The position numbers and the translations under genes are program-made. This document shows, piece by piece, positions 63,640 to 64,000 of a DNA stretch of 64,000 nt (position 1 is its first letter; each line of letters starts with the position of its first letter). Below the pieces are notes generated by a model that saw only the letters and a program-made list of their open reading frames with translations, had not been told where the DNA came from and searched no databases. The stretch is taken from assembly GCF_001949145.1 (NCBI RefSeq), contig NW_019091371.1:1222567-1286566 (forward strand). The letters run 5' to 3'. The DNA is from Acanthaster planci (lineage: Eukaryota > Echinodermata > Asteroidea > Valvatida > Acanthasteridae).

Positions 63640-64000
63640 GTATGTACGTGTATGGTCCTAGTTCATGTGGAACGGGACAAATGATTGAAACACAGAAGAC
63701 AAAAATTACAAGTTGTGATATGGGCAAGACTAGTTGAAATTAATATTTACATTACCACCTGAGTGGATTTTTCAAGGCTACGCCCTTTTTTCTTTTCTTT
63801 TTTTTTTTTGTAAATATTGTTTGTTTTTCTGAAAGTAGGTTTTTACCCAGCAAAGTGTATTTTTCCAGACAAATGACAAATGTTTCACTAAATTTATGGT
63901 CCTGTTTAGATTAAGTTACGGGCATACAATTTTGATTTTGTATATATAACAATATGTATCTATTGTAGGATGCCCATAAGCATCATCACGTCAATATCAC
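63640..64000 (+). other. SMARCAD1: SMARCAD1 intron 20, partial
   Basis: Sequence with a poly-T run near 63790-63810. An AG at 63967-63968 could be an acceptor, but the translation that follows does not match the family's C-terminus. Confidence 0.6.

Noticed and set aside
63961-64000. Start of the next SMARCAD1 exon after the AG at 63968
   Set aside because: The in-phase translation (MPISIITS) does not match the conserved EVLVIKLI-type sequence expected after VGQKR.

Overview
This is an animal nuclear genomic window, most likely from a marine invertebrate. The evidence is large introns with GT-AG splice sites, an AT-rich background, many dispersed DNA transposons, a non-LTR retrotransposon, tRNA-derived SINEs, frequent TACATGTACATGTA runs and four assembly gaps. 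The repeat flavour and protein similarity suit an invertebrate deuterostome (echinoderm, hemichordate or amphioxus), but the species cannot be fixed from sequence alone. No prokaryotic genes, CRISPR arrays or rRNA are present.

Two protein-coding genes lie head to head. On the minus strand, 4970 down to 496 holds the first three coding exons of NT5DC1 (a HAD-superfamily 5'-nucleotidase-domain protein). The rest of that gene lies beyond the left edge. On the plus strand, from 6132 to past the right edge, is SMARCAD1, the Fun30/Etl1-type SNF2 chromatin remodeller. I reconstructed 21 coding exons (20 firm, one tentative) by hand. Every exon junction keeps frame, giving about 1,121 residues that cover the N-terminus, a CUE domain, acidic linkers, both RecA-like lobes and helicase motifs I to VI. 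Only the C-terminal tail exon(s) are missing. The two start codons are 1,161 bp apart, with GC/CpG-rich stretches near each gene, so a shared divergent promoter region is likely.

The remaining sequence is intronic and dense in mobile-element debris. Intron 1 of SMARCAD1 has a foldback element, two MITE-like hairpins, a minisatellite and two tandem duplications. Intron 3 has a broken endonuclease-reverse transcriptase LINE that is itself interrupted by about 1.2 kb of other DNA, followed by a tRNA-derived SINE. Intron 6 has a hAT-like element with a perfect 8-bp target duplication nested inside an older repeat, and another TIR element. Intron 8 has a tandem array rich in E-box and CRE-like sites. 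Intron 10 has a second hAT-like element. Intron 13 has an element built of GAGACC-type repeats. Intron 16 has a TIR element with a TAG target duplication and a 77-bp tandem repeat. Intron 19 (8 kb) holds a decayed, formerly intron-containing transposon-type gene (DUF7869-like) with four copies of a 102-bp in-frame repeat.

Protein family assignments rest on recognising conserved sequence from memory. No database search was run. Exon borders are predictions from frame, splice consensus and family alignment.
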